64,000 bases of DNA, taken from NCBI RefSeq assembly GCF_025770765.1, contig NZ_JANZKY010000013.1:1-64000 (forward strand), in the 5' to 3' direction. Below are positions 41,773 through 49,732 of the stretch, piece by piece. The translations under genes and the position numbers were made by a program. Source of the DNA: Propionivibrio soli. Lineage in GTDB: Bacteria > Pseudomonadota > Gammaproteobacteria > Burkholderiales > Rhodocyclaceae. Below the pieces are notes generated by a model that had not been told where the DNA came from, ran no database searches, and saw only the letters and a list, made by a program, of their open reading frames with translations. Numbering within the stretch: position 1 is the stretch's first letter; the number at the start of each line of letters is the position of its first letter.

Positions 41773-44343
41773 ATGACCTTGTCGCAACAGACGCTGTCGG
41801 CGTTCGCCACGGGAACGGTTGTCTCGCTCGGGTCGGTGCCCGACCCGGTGTTTGCCGGCGGCATGATGGGCGACGGTGTCGCGGTCGATCCGACCGAAGG
41901 TCGGTTGTGCGCTCCCTGTGCCGGGCGCGTCGTTCAACTGCATGCGTCGCGGCATGCCTGCATTCTCGAGACAGACGACGGGATGCGCGTCCTCCTGCAT
42001 GTGGGTATCGACACCGTGCTCCTGAAAGGTGCCGGGTTCTCGACACGTGTGGCGCAAGGCGATCTCGTTTACGCCGGGCAACCGCTGATCGAGTTCGACA
42101 TCGCCGAACTCGCCCGCCAAGGCAAGCCCTCCATTACCATCTTGACCGTCGAGAACGGTGACGCCTTCGCTATCACGTGGCGTACCGACCGCTCTACTGT
42201 TGCGGTCGGTGCCCCACTACTCGCCGTGAGCACGAAAGCCGACGCCGAAGCAGGCGAGGCTGGGCAGGCATCGGACGCTTCTTCGCTCACGGCAGCCGAC
42301 GCAGAGACCGCTAAAGGTTGGGCCATTGTCCGCCACCCGGGCGGACTGCATGCCCGGCCGTGCGCGGCCCTCGCCGCCTCGGTCAAGCCCTTCGCGGCCG
42401 TCGTCGAGATCGAAGCGCGCAGTCGGCGCGCCAACGCGCGCAGTGTCACTGCCGTCATGGGCTTGGCTGTCGATGAAGGCGAAGAAGTCCAAGTCGTCGC
42501 CGTTGGCGAAGGCGCAGGCGACGCGCTGGAAGCCGCTGTCGTGGCTCTGGAGACGCCGTTGCCTGCCGAAATGCCCATGCCGGCGAGCATCGTAGCGCCG
42601 GTTGCTGCATCGGTGGCGCTGAACGGACATCAGTTGGCCGGCGTTGCCGCTGCTCCCGGCCTCGCCATCGGCGCCACCGCGCGCTTCGGTCACGCCGTAG
42701 CCGCGATCCGCGAGCAGGGCGAGGGCGAAATTCTTGAACGGCGCGCGCTCGCGGCCGCGCTGCAGGCGGTAGCCGGCGAGATCGAGGCGGCCGTCGCCGA
42801 AGCGGCGCGACGCGGTCTCGCCGAGCAAGCCGGCATTTTCGCCGCGCATCGCACATTGGTTGAAGACCCGGAATTGTTTGCCTATGCCGCCGGATTGATC
42901 GCGGCCGGCAAGAGCGCCGCATTCGCCTGGCGAGCCGCCGTCGAAGCACAGTGTTCCACGTTGCAGGCCACCGGAAATGCCTTGCTGGCCGGGCGCGCCG
43001 CCGACCTGCGCGATGTCGAGCGCCAGGTATTGCGCAAGCTGGCCGGCGAGGAAGCGGAGGCGCTCTCGCTGCCGCCGGACTCGATCGTGATTGCCGATGA
43101 TCTCGCGCCATCGGATTTTCCGGCGTTGTTGCGCGCCCGTGTCGCCGGCATTGCGACCGAACAGGGCGGGCCGACCTCGCATGTCGCGATCCTCGCCCGC
43201 GCCCATGGTATTCCGGCTCTGGTGGCCCTCGGGCCGCGTCTGGCCGAAATCGCCGACGAGACCATGGTCGTGCTCGACGCCGACCGTGGCGTTCTCGATG
43301 TAGCGCCCTCCATGCAGGATCTCACCGCCGCGGAAGCGGAAGTCGCCCGTCGGCGGAGCCTCGCGGCCGAAGCGCGCGCCCGGGCCTGTGACCCGGCGAC
43401 GACGCGCGACGGAACGCGCGTCGAGATCGCCGCCAACGTGGCCAGCGCCGCCGATGCCACTGAAGCCGCAGCACTAGGCGCCGAGGCGATCGGTCTCCTG
43501 CGTACCGAACTGTTGTTTGCCGAACGCCAGTCGGCGCCCACAGAGGCGGAGCAGTGCGCGTGTTATCAGGAGATCGTCGACGCGATGCGGGCGTGCCAAC
43601 CGGGCAATGTAATCATCCGTACGCTCGATGTCGGCGCCGACAAAACCCTGCCGTATCTGCCGCTGGCAGACGAGGAGAACCCGGCGCTCGGTCTGCGCGG
43701 CATCCGTTTGTCGCTTTCCCGCGAAGCGGTCTTCATCGAGCAGTTGCGCGCGATCCTCGGTGTGCAGCCGCGCGCGGCCGTGAAGATTTTGCTGCCGATG
43801 GTCGCCGACGTCGGCGAGGTGCGCGCCGTACGTGCCCTCATCGACCGTTTGGCGGCCGAAAGCGGAGGGGAACAAAAGATCGAAGTCGGCGTGATGATCG
43901 AAACGCCGGCCGCTGCGGTACTCGCCGACCAGCTTGCGTGCGAGGCGGACTTCTTCTCGGTCGGTACGAACGATCTTACGCAGTATGCCTTGTGCATGGA
44001 TCGAGGGAATGCCGCATTGGCGGCGCGTATCGACGGTTTGCATCCGGCGGTGTTGCGTCTTGTCGCCCTTGCTGCGCAGGGCGCGGAGCGCCACGGGCGG
44101 TGGCTTGGCGTCTGCGGTGCTCTCGCCTCGGACCCGCTGGCGGTGCCGTTGCTCCTCGGCCTGGGCGCGAGCGAGCTGTCATTGAGCCCTGCGGTGATTC
44201 CAGAAATCAAGGCCGTAGTGCGGCGCCTCAGCCTCGCCGATTGTCGTGACGCGGCACGGCAGGCGGTCGATCTGCCATCGGCGGCGGCGGTACGGGAATA
44301 CGTGAAGAAGAACTGGCCGTGGCTTGACGGAGCGGCGGGTTGA
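41773..44343 (+). CDS. nagF: Multiphosphoryl transfer protein EIIA-HPr-EI
   Basis: An 856-residue cytoplasmic fusion with three phosphotransferase domains. EIIA of the glucose type is at about residues 15-150 with the active histidine H76 (HVGIDTV). HPr is at about 182-265 with H193 (GLHARP). Enzyme I is at about 285-850 with H470 (GGPTSHVAILARAHGI) and PEP-binding motifs GLLRTELLF and SVGTNDLTQYALCMDRGN. The ATG at 41773 follows GGAG at 41763; an upstream ATG is at 41761. It passes phosphate from PEP to NagE, encoded just downstream, making N-acetylglucosamine uptake independent of general PTS proteins. Confidence 0.93.
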   Translation: MTLSQQTLSAFATGTVVSLGSVPDPVFAGGMMGDGVAVDPTEGRLCAPCAGRVVQLHASRHACILETDDGMRVLLHVGIDTVLLKGAGFSTRVAQGDLVYAGQPLIEFDIAELARQGKPSITILTVENGDAFAITWRTDRSTVAVGAPLLAVSTKADAEAGEAGQASDASSLTAADAETAKGWAIVRHPGGLHARPCAALAASVKPFAAVVEIEARSRRANARSVTAVMGLAVDEGEEVQVVAVGEGAGDALEAAVVALETPLPAEMPMPASIVAPVAASVALNGHQLAGVAAAPGLAIGATARFGHAVAAIREQGEGEILERRALAAALQAVAGEIEAAVAEAARRGLAEQAGIFAAHRTLVEDPELFAYAAGLIAAGKSAAFAWRAAVEAQCSTLQATGNALLAGRAADLRDVERQVLRKLAGEEAEALSLPPDSIVIADDLAPSDFPALLRARVAGIATEQGGPTSHVAILARAHGIPALVALGPRLAEIADETMVVLDADRGVLDVAPSMQDLTAAEAEVARRRSLAAEARARACDPATTRDGTRVEIAANVASAADATEAAALGAEAIGLLRTELLFAERQSAPTEAEQCACYQEIVDAMRACQPGNVIIRTLDVGADKTLPYLPLADEENPALGLRGIRLSLSREAVFIEQLRAILGVQPRAAVKILLPMVADVGEVRAVRALIDRLAAESGGEQKIEVGVMIETPAAAVLADQLACEADFFSVGTNDLTQYALCMDRGNAALAARIDGLHPAVLRLVALAAQGAERHGRWLGVCGALASDPLAVPLLLGLGASELSLSPAVIPEIKAVVRRLSLADCRDAARQAVDLPSAAAVREYVKKNWPWLDGAAG

Positions 44344-44495
44344 AGTGACGGGGGGCGAGCGATGAAAGCGGCTGAACGGGGCATGAGCCCTCCGACCGAA
44401 CGAGTTTTATCACCGACATGCCCGGACGAATCCGGTGCGGGCATCCGGTTCTTTTCGCAGAAGTGTCGTTTCGTTTTCTACATGAGGAAATCAAA

Positions 44496-46307
44496 GTGAG
44501 CGCTCTAGGCTATCTGCAAAAAATCGGTCGCGCGTTGATGGTACCGGTGGCGGTTCTTCCGGCGGCCGCGATCATGATGGGTGTCGGTTACTGGCTCGAC
44601 CCGAACGGTTGGGGTGCCGACAGTGCCGTGGCGGCCTTCCTGATCCAGGCCGGCGCGGCGATTATCGACAAGATGGCGATCCTGTTCGCGATCGGTGTCG
44701 CCTACGGCATGTCGAAAGACAAGGATGGTGCCGCGGCGCTGGCCGGTCTCGTCGGCTACCTTGTCGTCACGACGCTGCTCAAGCCGAACGTCGTCGCCCA
44801 AATCCAGGCGATACCGCTCGAGCAGGTGCCGGTCGCGTTCAAGAAGATCGAGAACCAGTTCGTCGGCATCCTGTGCGGCGTGATTGCCGCCGAACTCTAC
44901 AACCGCTTCAGCGGCATCGAACTGCACAGGACGTTAGCCTTCTTCTCCGGCCGGCGCCTCGTGCCGATCATCACCTCGGCGGTAATGATCGTCGTCTCGT
45001 TCATACTCATGGCCGTGTGGCCGCCGCTGTACAGCGGCCTGGTCGGCTTCGGTGAGTCGATCGTCAACCTCGGCTCGGTCGGTGCGGGCATCTATGCGTT
45101 CTTCAACCGCCTGCTCATCCCGGTGGGCTTGCACCATGCGCTGAACAGCGTGTTCTGGTTCGACGTGGCCGGCATCAACGACATCCCGAACTTCCTGGCC
45201 GGCGCCAAGGCGCTGTCCGAAGGCAAGGCAGTGCTCGGCGTGACGGGCATGTACCAAGCCGGGTTCTTCCCGATCATGATGTTTGGCCTGCCGGGCGCGG
45301 CGCTTGCGATCTACCGTGCCGCCAAACCGGCCAACCGTACGCGTGTTGCCTCGCTGATGCTCGCCGCGGGTTTCACGTCGTTCTTCACCGGCGTGACGGA
45401 GCCGCTCGAGTTCTCGTTCATGTTCGTCGCTCCGCTGCTTTATGTGCTGCATGCGCTCCTGACCGGCATTTCGGTTTTCCTCGCGGCGCAGTTGCACTGG
45501 ATCGCCGGTTTCGGTTTCAGCGCCGGGCTCGTTGACATGATGCTTTCGGCCCGCAACCCGCTGGCGGTTAACTGGTACATGTTGATCGTACAAGGCGTCG
45601 TTTTCTTCGCGCTCTACTACTTCGTGTTTTCGTTCGCCATTCGCGCGCTGAACTTGCGTACGCCGGGCCGCGAGGAAGATGAGAACGAGAAGGGAGTTGC
45701 GACTTCTCCCGTACAGGGAATGGGCACCGCCCCCGCGCACGCTTCCGCGTCCATGGGCGATGCCGAGAGCCTGGCCCGCGCTTATCTGGCGGCCATCGGC
45801 GGGGCGGCAAACGTGGTCGATGCGGACGCCTGCATCACCCGTCTGCGGCTTACCTTGCGTGACGTGAGCAAGGTCGACGAAATGGCGGCGAAACGTGCCG
45901 GCGCGAGCGGTGTCATTCGTCTCAACAACCAGAACGTCCAGATCATCGTCGGCCCACAAGCCGAATCGATCGCGACCGCCATGCATAAGGTATTCGGCGG
46001 TGCTGCGTCGGGCAACGATGGATCGGCGGCAAAGGGCTCGGGCAGTGAGGTCGAGTCGCTCGCCCGCGATTACCTCTCGGCGATCGGCGGTGCGACCAAC
46101 GTTTCCGACGTCGACGCCTGCATCACCCGCCTGCGGCTCACGTTGAAGGACGGGTCTCGGGTGGACGAAGCGGCGGCGCGCCGTGCCGGAGCCAGCGGTG
46201 TGATCAAGCTCAATAGCCAGAACGTCCAGATCGTCGTTGGACCGATGGCCGAACTTGTCGCCGCGGCGATGCAGCGCCTGCTGGCCAAGGGTGCTGCGAC
46301 AAGCTGA
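44496..46307 (+). CDS. nagE: N-acetylglucosamine PTS permease EIIC with two EIIB domains
   Basis: A 603-residue permease. EIIC (about residues 1-395, roughly ten helices) contains LLIPVGLHHALNSVFWFDV and FFTGVTEPLEFSFMFVAPLL, typical of GlcNAc/glucose permeases. Two EIIB domains follow, about 424-501 and 520-597, each with an intact phosphorylatable cysteine in DACITRLRLTL. Single EIIB is the norm; here the domain is duplicated in tandem. The GTG at 44496 is chosen because AGGAAA precedes it; an ATG at 44418 lacks support. It imports and phosphorylates N-acetylglucosamine, using NagF as donor. Confidence 0.92.
   Translation: MSALGYLQKIGRALMVPVAVLPAAAIMMGVGYWLDPNGWGADSAVAAFLIQAGAAIIDKMAILFAIGVAYGMSKDKDGAAALAGLVGYLVVTTLLKPNVVAQIQAIPLEQVPVAFKKIENQFVGILCGVIAAELYNRFSGIELHRTLAFFSGRRLVPIITSAVMIVVSFILMAVWPPLYSGLVGFGESIVNLGSVGAGIYAFFNRLLIPVGLHHALNSVFWFDVAGINDIPNFLAGAKALSEGKAVLGVTGMYQAGFFPIMMFGLPGAALAIYRAAKPANRTRVASLMLAAGFTSFFTGVTEPLEFSFMFVAPLLYVLHALLTGISVFLAAQLHWIAGFGFSAGLVDMMLSARNPLAVNWYMLIVQGVVFFALYYFVFSFAIRALNLRTPGREEDENEKGVATSPVQGMGTAPAHASASMGDAESLARAYLAAIGGAANVVDADACITRLRLTLRDVSKVDEMAAKRAGASGVIRLNNQNVQIIVGPQAESIATAMHKVFGGAASGNDGSAAKGSGSEVESLARDYLSAIGGATNVSDVDACITRLRLTLKDGSRVDEAAARRAGASGVIKLNSQNVQIVVGPMAELVAAAMQRLLAKGAATS
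45765..45998 (+). repeat. Tandem EIIB repeat, copy 1
   Basis: Codes for the first EIIB domain of NagE. It aligns without gaps to the copy 288 bases downstream; the segments around the active cysteine are almost identical in DNA as well as protein, so the duplication is relatively recent or kept homogeneous. Confidence 0.8.
46053..46286 (+). repeat. Tandem EIIB repeat, copy 2
   Basis: Codes for the second EIIB domain of NagE, joined to the first by a short flexible linker rich in Gly, Ser and Ala. The active cysteine and the surrounding CITRLRLTL are intact, so both domains may be phosphorylated. Confidence 0.8.
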
Positions 46308-46342
46308 GCGATTCGGAGGACGCGCGAGAGGCGTCCGCGCAT

Positions 46343-46376
46343 TCGGCCGACATATGCTTTCGTCGTTGTCGGCCGA
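46343..46376 (+). terminator. Hairpin between nagE and nagQ
   Basis: TCGGCCGACA (46343-46352) and its exact complement at 46367-46376 form a ten-base-pair stem with a 14-base loop, in the 168-base gap after nagE. There is no T-tract, so it may reduce read-through into nagQ or stabilise the upstream message. Confidence 0.4.
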
Positions 46377-46475
46377 GGGGAAGTTTCCAAGGCGCCCCTC
46401 GCTACGATCCGGTATCCGGGCCGAGTGGTATCATTCGGCATGTCTCGCCATCTTTCGCAGAACGATTCCGAATAA

Positions 46476-47237
46476 GTGAGCAACATAGCCGAATCGCAAG
46501 AAGCGGATTCCCTGGTCGCCGAACTCAAGCTCGATCCTACGGCGTCGCCGCACCTCTATCTGCAGGTCCGTAACGGACTGGAACGGCTGATTCGTCAAGG
46601 CCGGTTCAGCGCCGACGACCCCCTGCCTTCCGAGCGGGTGCTCGCCGACAAGCTGGGAATCTCGCGCGTGACGGCGCGTAAGGCGATCGGTGCGCTGGTG
46701 GACGAAGGACTTGTGGTGCGTCGGCACGGTTCGGGCAATTACATCGCGCCGATGCTCGAACAGCCGCTAACCCGTTTGACGAGTTTTACCGAAGAGCTCA
46801 AGCAAAGGGGATTTGTCCCCCACTCGCGTTGGATACGGCGGGTGATCTCGGTCGTCGGTCCGGAAGAAATGGTGGCGTTGGGCCTGCCGCCCGGCGAACG
46901 GGTTGCGCGGCTCGAACGGGTTCGTCTCGCCGACGAGACGCCGATGGCGTATGAGGCGAGCGCGTTGCCGATCACGGTCGTTCCGGACCCGGAGGCGGTG
47001 ACGGATTCCCTCTACACTTATCTCGCGGAACGCGACTGCGTACCGGCGCGCGCGCTGCAGCACATCCGTGCTGCCAACGCCAACGCCCGCCATGCCGAAC
47101 TCCTCGGTATTCCGCTCGGGCAGGCGCTCCTTTTCATTACCCGCATCGGCTACCACAGCGATGGCCGCCCGGTTGAAATCACCCACACTTGGTGCCGCAG
47201 CGACTACTACGATTTCGTCGCCGAACTGCGCCGCTGA
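46476..47237 (+). CDS. nagQ: GntR/HutC-family regulator of N-acetylglucosamine genes
   Basis: A 253-residue regulator with a GntR winged helix (about residues 22-90: LPSERVLADKLGISRVTARK) and a C-terminal UTRA effector domain (about 105-245). The position after nagE and the ACTGGT boxes in the nagA-nagF gap identify it as the likely repressor, released by N-acetylglucosamine 6-phosphate or glucosamine 6-phosphate. It starts with GTG at 46476 without a visible ribosome site. Confidence 0.85.
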   Translation: MSNIAESQEADSLVAELKLDPTASPHLYLQVRNGLERLIRQGRFSADDPLPSERVLADKLGISRVTARKAIGALVDEGLVVRRHGSGNYIAPMLEQPLTRLTSFTEELKQRGFVPHSRWIRRVISVVGPEEMVALGLPPGERVARLERVRLADETPMAYEASALPITVVPDPEAVTDSLYTYLAERDCVPARALQHIRAANANARHAELLGIPLGQALLFITRIGYHSDGRPVEITHTWCRSDYYDFVAELRR

Positions 47238-47428
47238 TTTCTGCGACTGGCTCCCGCAGCTGACTCCTTTCCCTCGTACGGCAGCGCCTGTTTCGTGTCC
47301 GGCCCCCGTTGTCCAGTGTCACAAGGTGCACGACGCGACACAAAAAAGACACGATTTCAGGGTCTCTCCCTGATATAAATCCACCCTGGCTTTTTCAAAC
47401 CCACCACCCGAGACCCGGAGGATCCCGA

Positions 47429-47659
47429 ATGGCAGTCGGTAGCGTCGGCAGTAGTGCAATGGCTTACATCCAGCAGAACAACCAGGCGAATGCGCGCGGA
47501 ACGGAACTTGACCTCGCCCGCATGCAGAAACAGCACGAAGCGCTGAAGGCGGTCGTCAGCGAGAGCTTTGCGATCAAAGCCGAGCAAAACCAGACGATGA
47601 ACAAGATCAAGGAATCGGCGCTGAACACGGCTCAGGCTCGTATCGACACCTGGGCGTAG
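47429..47659 (+). CDS. Small hydrophilic helical protein of unknown function
   Basis: A 76-residue protein starting MAVGSVGSSAMAYIQQNNQA, then a charged helical stretch (ELDLARMQKQHEALKAVVSE) and ending in ALNTAQARIDTWA. It has no signal peptide or membrane helix. CGGAGG is well placed before the ATG at 47429. It is not obviously part of an operon: nagQ ends 190 bases upstream and the KTSC gene is convergent. I do not recognise the family; the low-complexity Gln/Asn/Ala content and helix suggest a coiled-coil or secretion-associated peptide. Confidence 0.6.
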   Translation: MAVGSVGSSAMAYIQQNNQANARGTELDLARMQKQHEALKAVVSESFAIKAEQNQTMNKIKESALNTAQARIDTWA

Positions 47660-47850
47660 CGTACCGAGACGCTGGCAACGCCCCGCTGTTTTTTCGCATA
47701 CAGCGGTTCAAACCATTTACCCGTGATTCGCTGCCGGTCGTCTTCGAACGGCCGGCGTTTCGCCGCGCCGCGAAAAATGAGACCGGGCGGGGCCCAGACG
47801 CTTGACGTGCGGTCGTCCCCCGGGTCGCTGTACCCCGAACAGCGGTGGCG

Positions 47851-48117
47851 CTACTTCTTGAACAATTCGTCGAGCGGGTTGGGCCTCTTTTCGGCCGTCT
47901 CGGTCGCCGCAACGAAGCGGCTCGTGTACTCCTCTTCGACGTTGTCGCGGTAATAGCTCCACGCCGAACCGGACGTCGACAGCCGTCGCCAGACCTCGTC
48001 GCCGACTCCGCTGTGTTCGACCACGCGGCCGTTGTCGAACTCAACCCGCAGCAGCCGATCCCGCGGCTCGTAGCCGACGGCGCGCAGTTTCCCGGAATGC
48101 AGGCGTTTCATCTCCAT
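47851..48117 (-). CDS. KTSC-domain small protein
   Basis: An 88-residue protein resembling the KTSC family: a beta-rich core LRVEFDNGRVVEHSGVGDEV followed by WRRLSTSGSAWSYYRDNV near the C terminus. The DNA has AGGAGA before the ATG at 48117. Members often accompany stress or nucleic-acid genes and their role is not established. It stands alone here, converging on the small helical gene. Confidence 0.65.
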   Translation of the reverse strand: MEMKRLHSGKLRAVGYEPRDRLLRVEFDNGRVVEHSGVGDEVWRRLSTSGSAWSYYRDNVEEEYTSRFVAATETAEKRPNPLDELFKK

Positions 48118-48257
48118 GGCGGTCTCCTGGTCACGTGATTGGCGGACGGGCGCGGTGGCTCCGTGTGCCATTATTGTGCCTCGAATCGCCGTTGTCGGTG
48201 TGCAGGACGGGGAAATGCGAATGCGGGGCTGCCTCGCTTTCAGCAGCCCCAAAGACC

Positions 48258-49718
48258 TCAAGGCGTTGCTTGCGCTACATCCCATCCGCCCCCGAGCGCC
48301 CGGATCAGGGCGACGGTGGCCCGAGCCTGTTCCGCGCCGAGTTGGACCGCGACGCGTTGCTGCTGCAGCACGCTGCGGTCGGCGTCGATCACGCCGAGGT
48401 GGCTGATCGAGCCTTCACGGTACTGCGTCTGCGACAGGTCGGCGGCACGGCGGGATGAGCGTACGGCATCGTCCTGCGCCCGCATCTGCTCGTCGAGCAG
48501 GCGCAAGTGGGCGAGGTTATCCTCGACGTCCTTGAAGGCGCGTAGCACCGTTTGCCGGTACGTGGCGACTTCCTCGTGGTAAGCGGCGGTGGCGCGGTCG
48601 AGGCGTGCCTCGCGGGCGCCGCCGTCGAAGATCGGCAGCGACAGCATCGTCCCGACGACCGGACCGAGAACGAACGCGCGACTGCTCCACTTGAAGAGAT
48701 CGCCCAGCTCCGCGGATTCGTAACCCAGCGTTCCCGTCAGCGTCAGGCTCGGGAAGAACGCAGCCCGTGCCGCTCCGACGCGGGCATTGGCGGCGGCCAT
48801 GGCCCGTTCGGCGGCAGCGATGTCCGGTCGCCTCTCGAGCAGGGCTGAAGGCAGCCCGCTGGGGACGCGCACTGTCGCATGGTCGAGCGGCCGGGGTGCC
48901 AGCGAGAACGCGGCCGGCGCCTGCCCGAGCAGGATCGCCAGGCTGTGTTCGGCGGCGGCCCGCAACCGTGCGACGCCGACCTGCTCGGAACGCGCCGTGG
49001 CAAGTTCGGTACGCGTGCGTGCAACCTCCAGCTCGCTGACGTAGCCCTCGTCGAAACGGCGTTGCATCAGACCCGCGCTGCGTTCGCGCAGGCGTACCGT
49101 TTCCGCATAGAGTTCGGCGAGAGCGTCGAGTTCGCGCACGGTGAAATAGGTCTGCGCGACGTCGGCCTGAACTGCGAGCTGCATCGAGTGGAACAACGCC
49201 TCCTGCTGATCGCCGGCTGCCGTGGCGGCGTCGACGGTGCGGCCGATGCGGCCGAACAGGTCGACTTCGTAAGATACCGTGGCTTGCGCGCGCCATAGCG
49301 TGAACGGGTCGCTGTCGGCACCCGCCTCCAGGCCGCGTGAGGCGGGCGACGAACGCTGGCGCGTCGGGCCGGCCCCGACGTCGATCTGCGGGAAGTACGC
49401 GGCGCGCGCATCGCGCTGCGTGGCGCGAGCCTGGGCGACGCGCGCCAGGGCTGCTTTCAGATCCTGGTTGGCTTCCGCCGCCTGCGTCTGCAGCGCGTCG
49501 AGCGTCGGATCGCGGAACACCTTCCACCACTCGCCGCGCGGCACGCTTTCCGCCGGCTCGGCGGCTTTCCATTGGCCTTCCGCGGTTTCCTTGAAGGCGG
49601 TCGGTGTATCGACGGCAGGTCGCTGGTAATCCGGGCCGGTGGCGCAACCGGCGAGCAGCATTGCGCTCGCCAGTAGCGTCAGCGCCGCGGCATTGAATCG
49701 GGGGGTTGTATGCAGCAT
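48258..49718 (-). CDS. RND outer-membrane channel lipoprotein (NodT/OprM family)
   Basis: A 486-residue outer-membrane factor. The lipoprotein signal ends in LLAGC (residues about 20-24), so the channel is lipid-anchored. Two homologous coiled-coil/beta halves follow, with DLFGRIGRTVDAA and the C-terminal AVQLGAEQARATVALIRALG typical of OprM/NodT. The ATG at 49718 is favoured by GGAG at proper distance; earlier ATGs at 49724 and 49733 are in frame, and the latter overlaps the pump stop. It completes the tripartite pump. Confidence 0.9.
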   Translation of the reverse strand: MLHTTPRFNAAALTLLASAMLLAGCATGPDYQRPAVDTPTAFKETAEGQWKAAEPAESVPRGEWWKVFRDPTLDALQTQAAEANQDLKAALARVAQARATQRDARAAYFPQIDVGAGPTRQRSSPASRGLEAGADSDPFTLWRAQATVSYEVDLFGRIGRTVDAATAAGDQQEALFHSMQLAVQADVAQTYFTVRELDALAELYAETVRLRERSAGLMQRRFDEGYVSELEVARTRTELATARSEQVGVARLRAAAEHSLAILLGQAPAAFSLAPRPLDHATVRVPSGLPSALLERRPDIAAAERAMAAANARVGAARAAFFPSLTLTGTLGYESAELGDLFKWSSRAFVLGPVVGTMLSLPIFDGGAREARLDRATAAYHEEVATYRQTVLRAFKDVEDNLAHLRLLDEQMRAQDDAVRSSRRAADLSQTQYREGSISHLGVIDADRSVLQQQRVAVQLGAEQARATVALIRALGGGWDVAQATP

Positions 49719-49732
49719 GGTCATTCTCCGCA

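Noticed and set aside
47683..47706. Inverted repeat CCGCTGT/ACAGCGG after the small helical gene
   Set aside because: Seven-base stem with the T-run in the loop instead of after the stem, so not a normal terminator.
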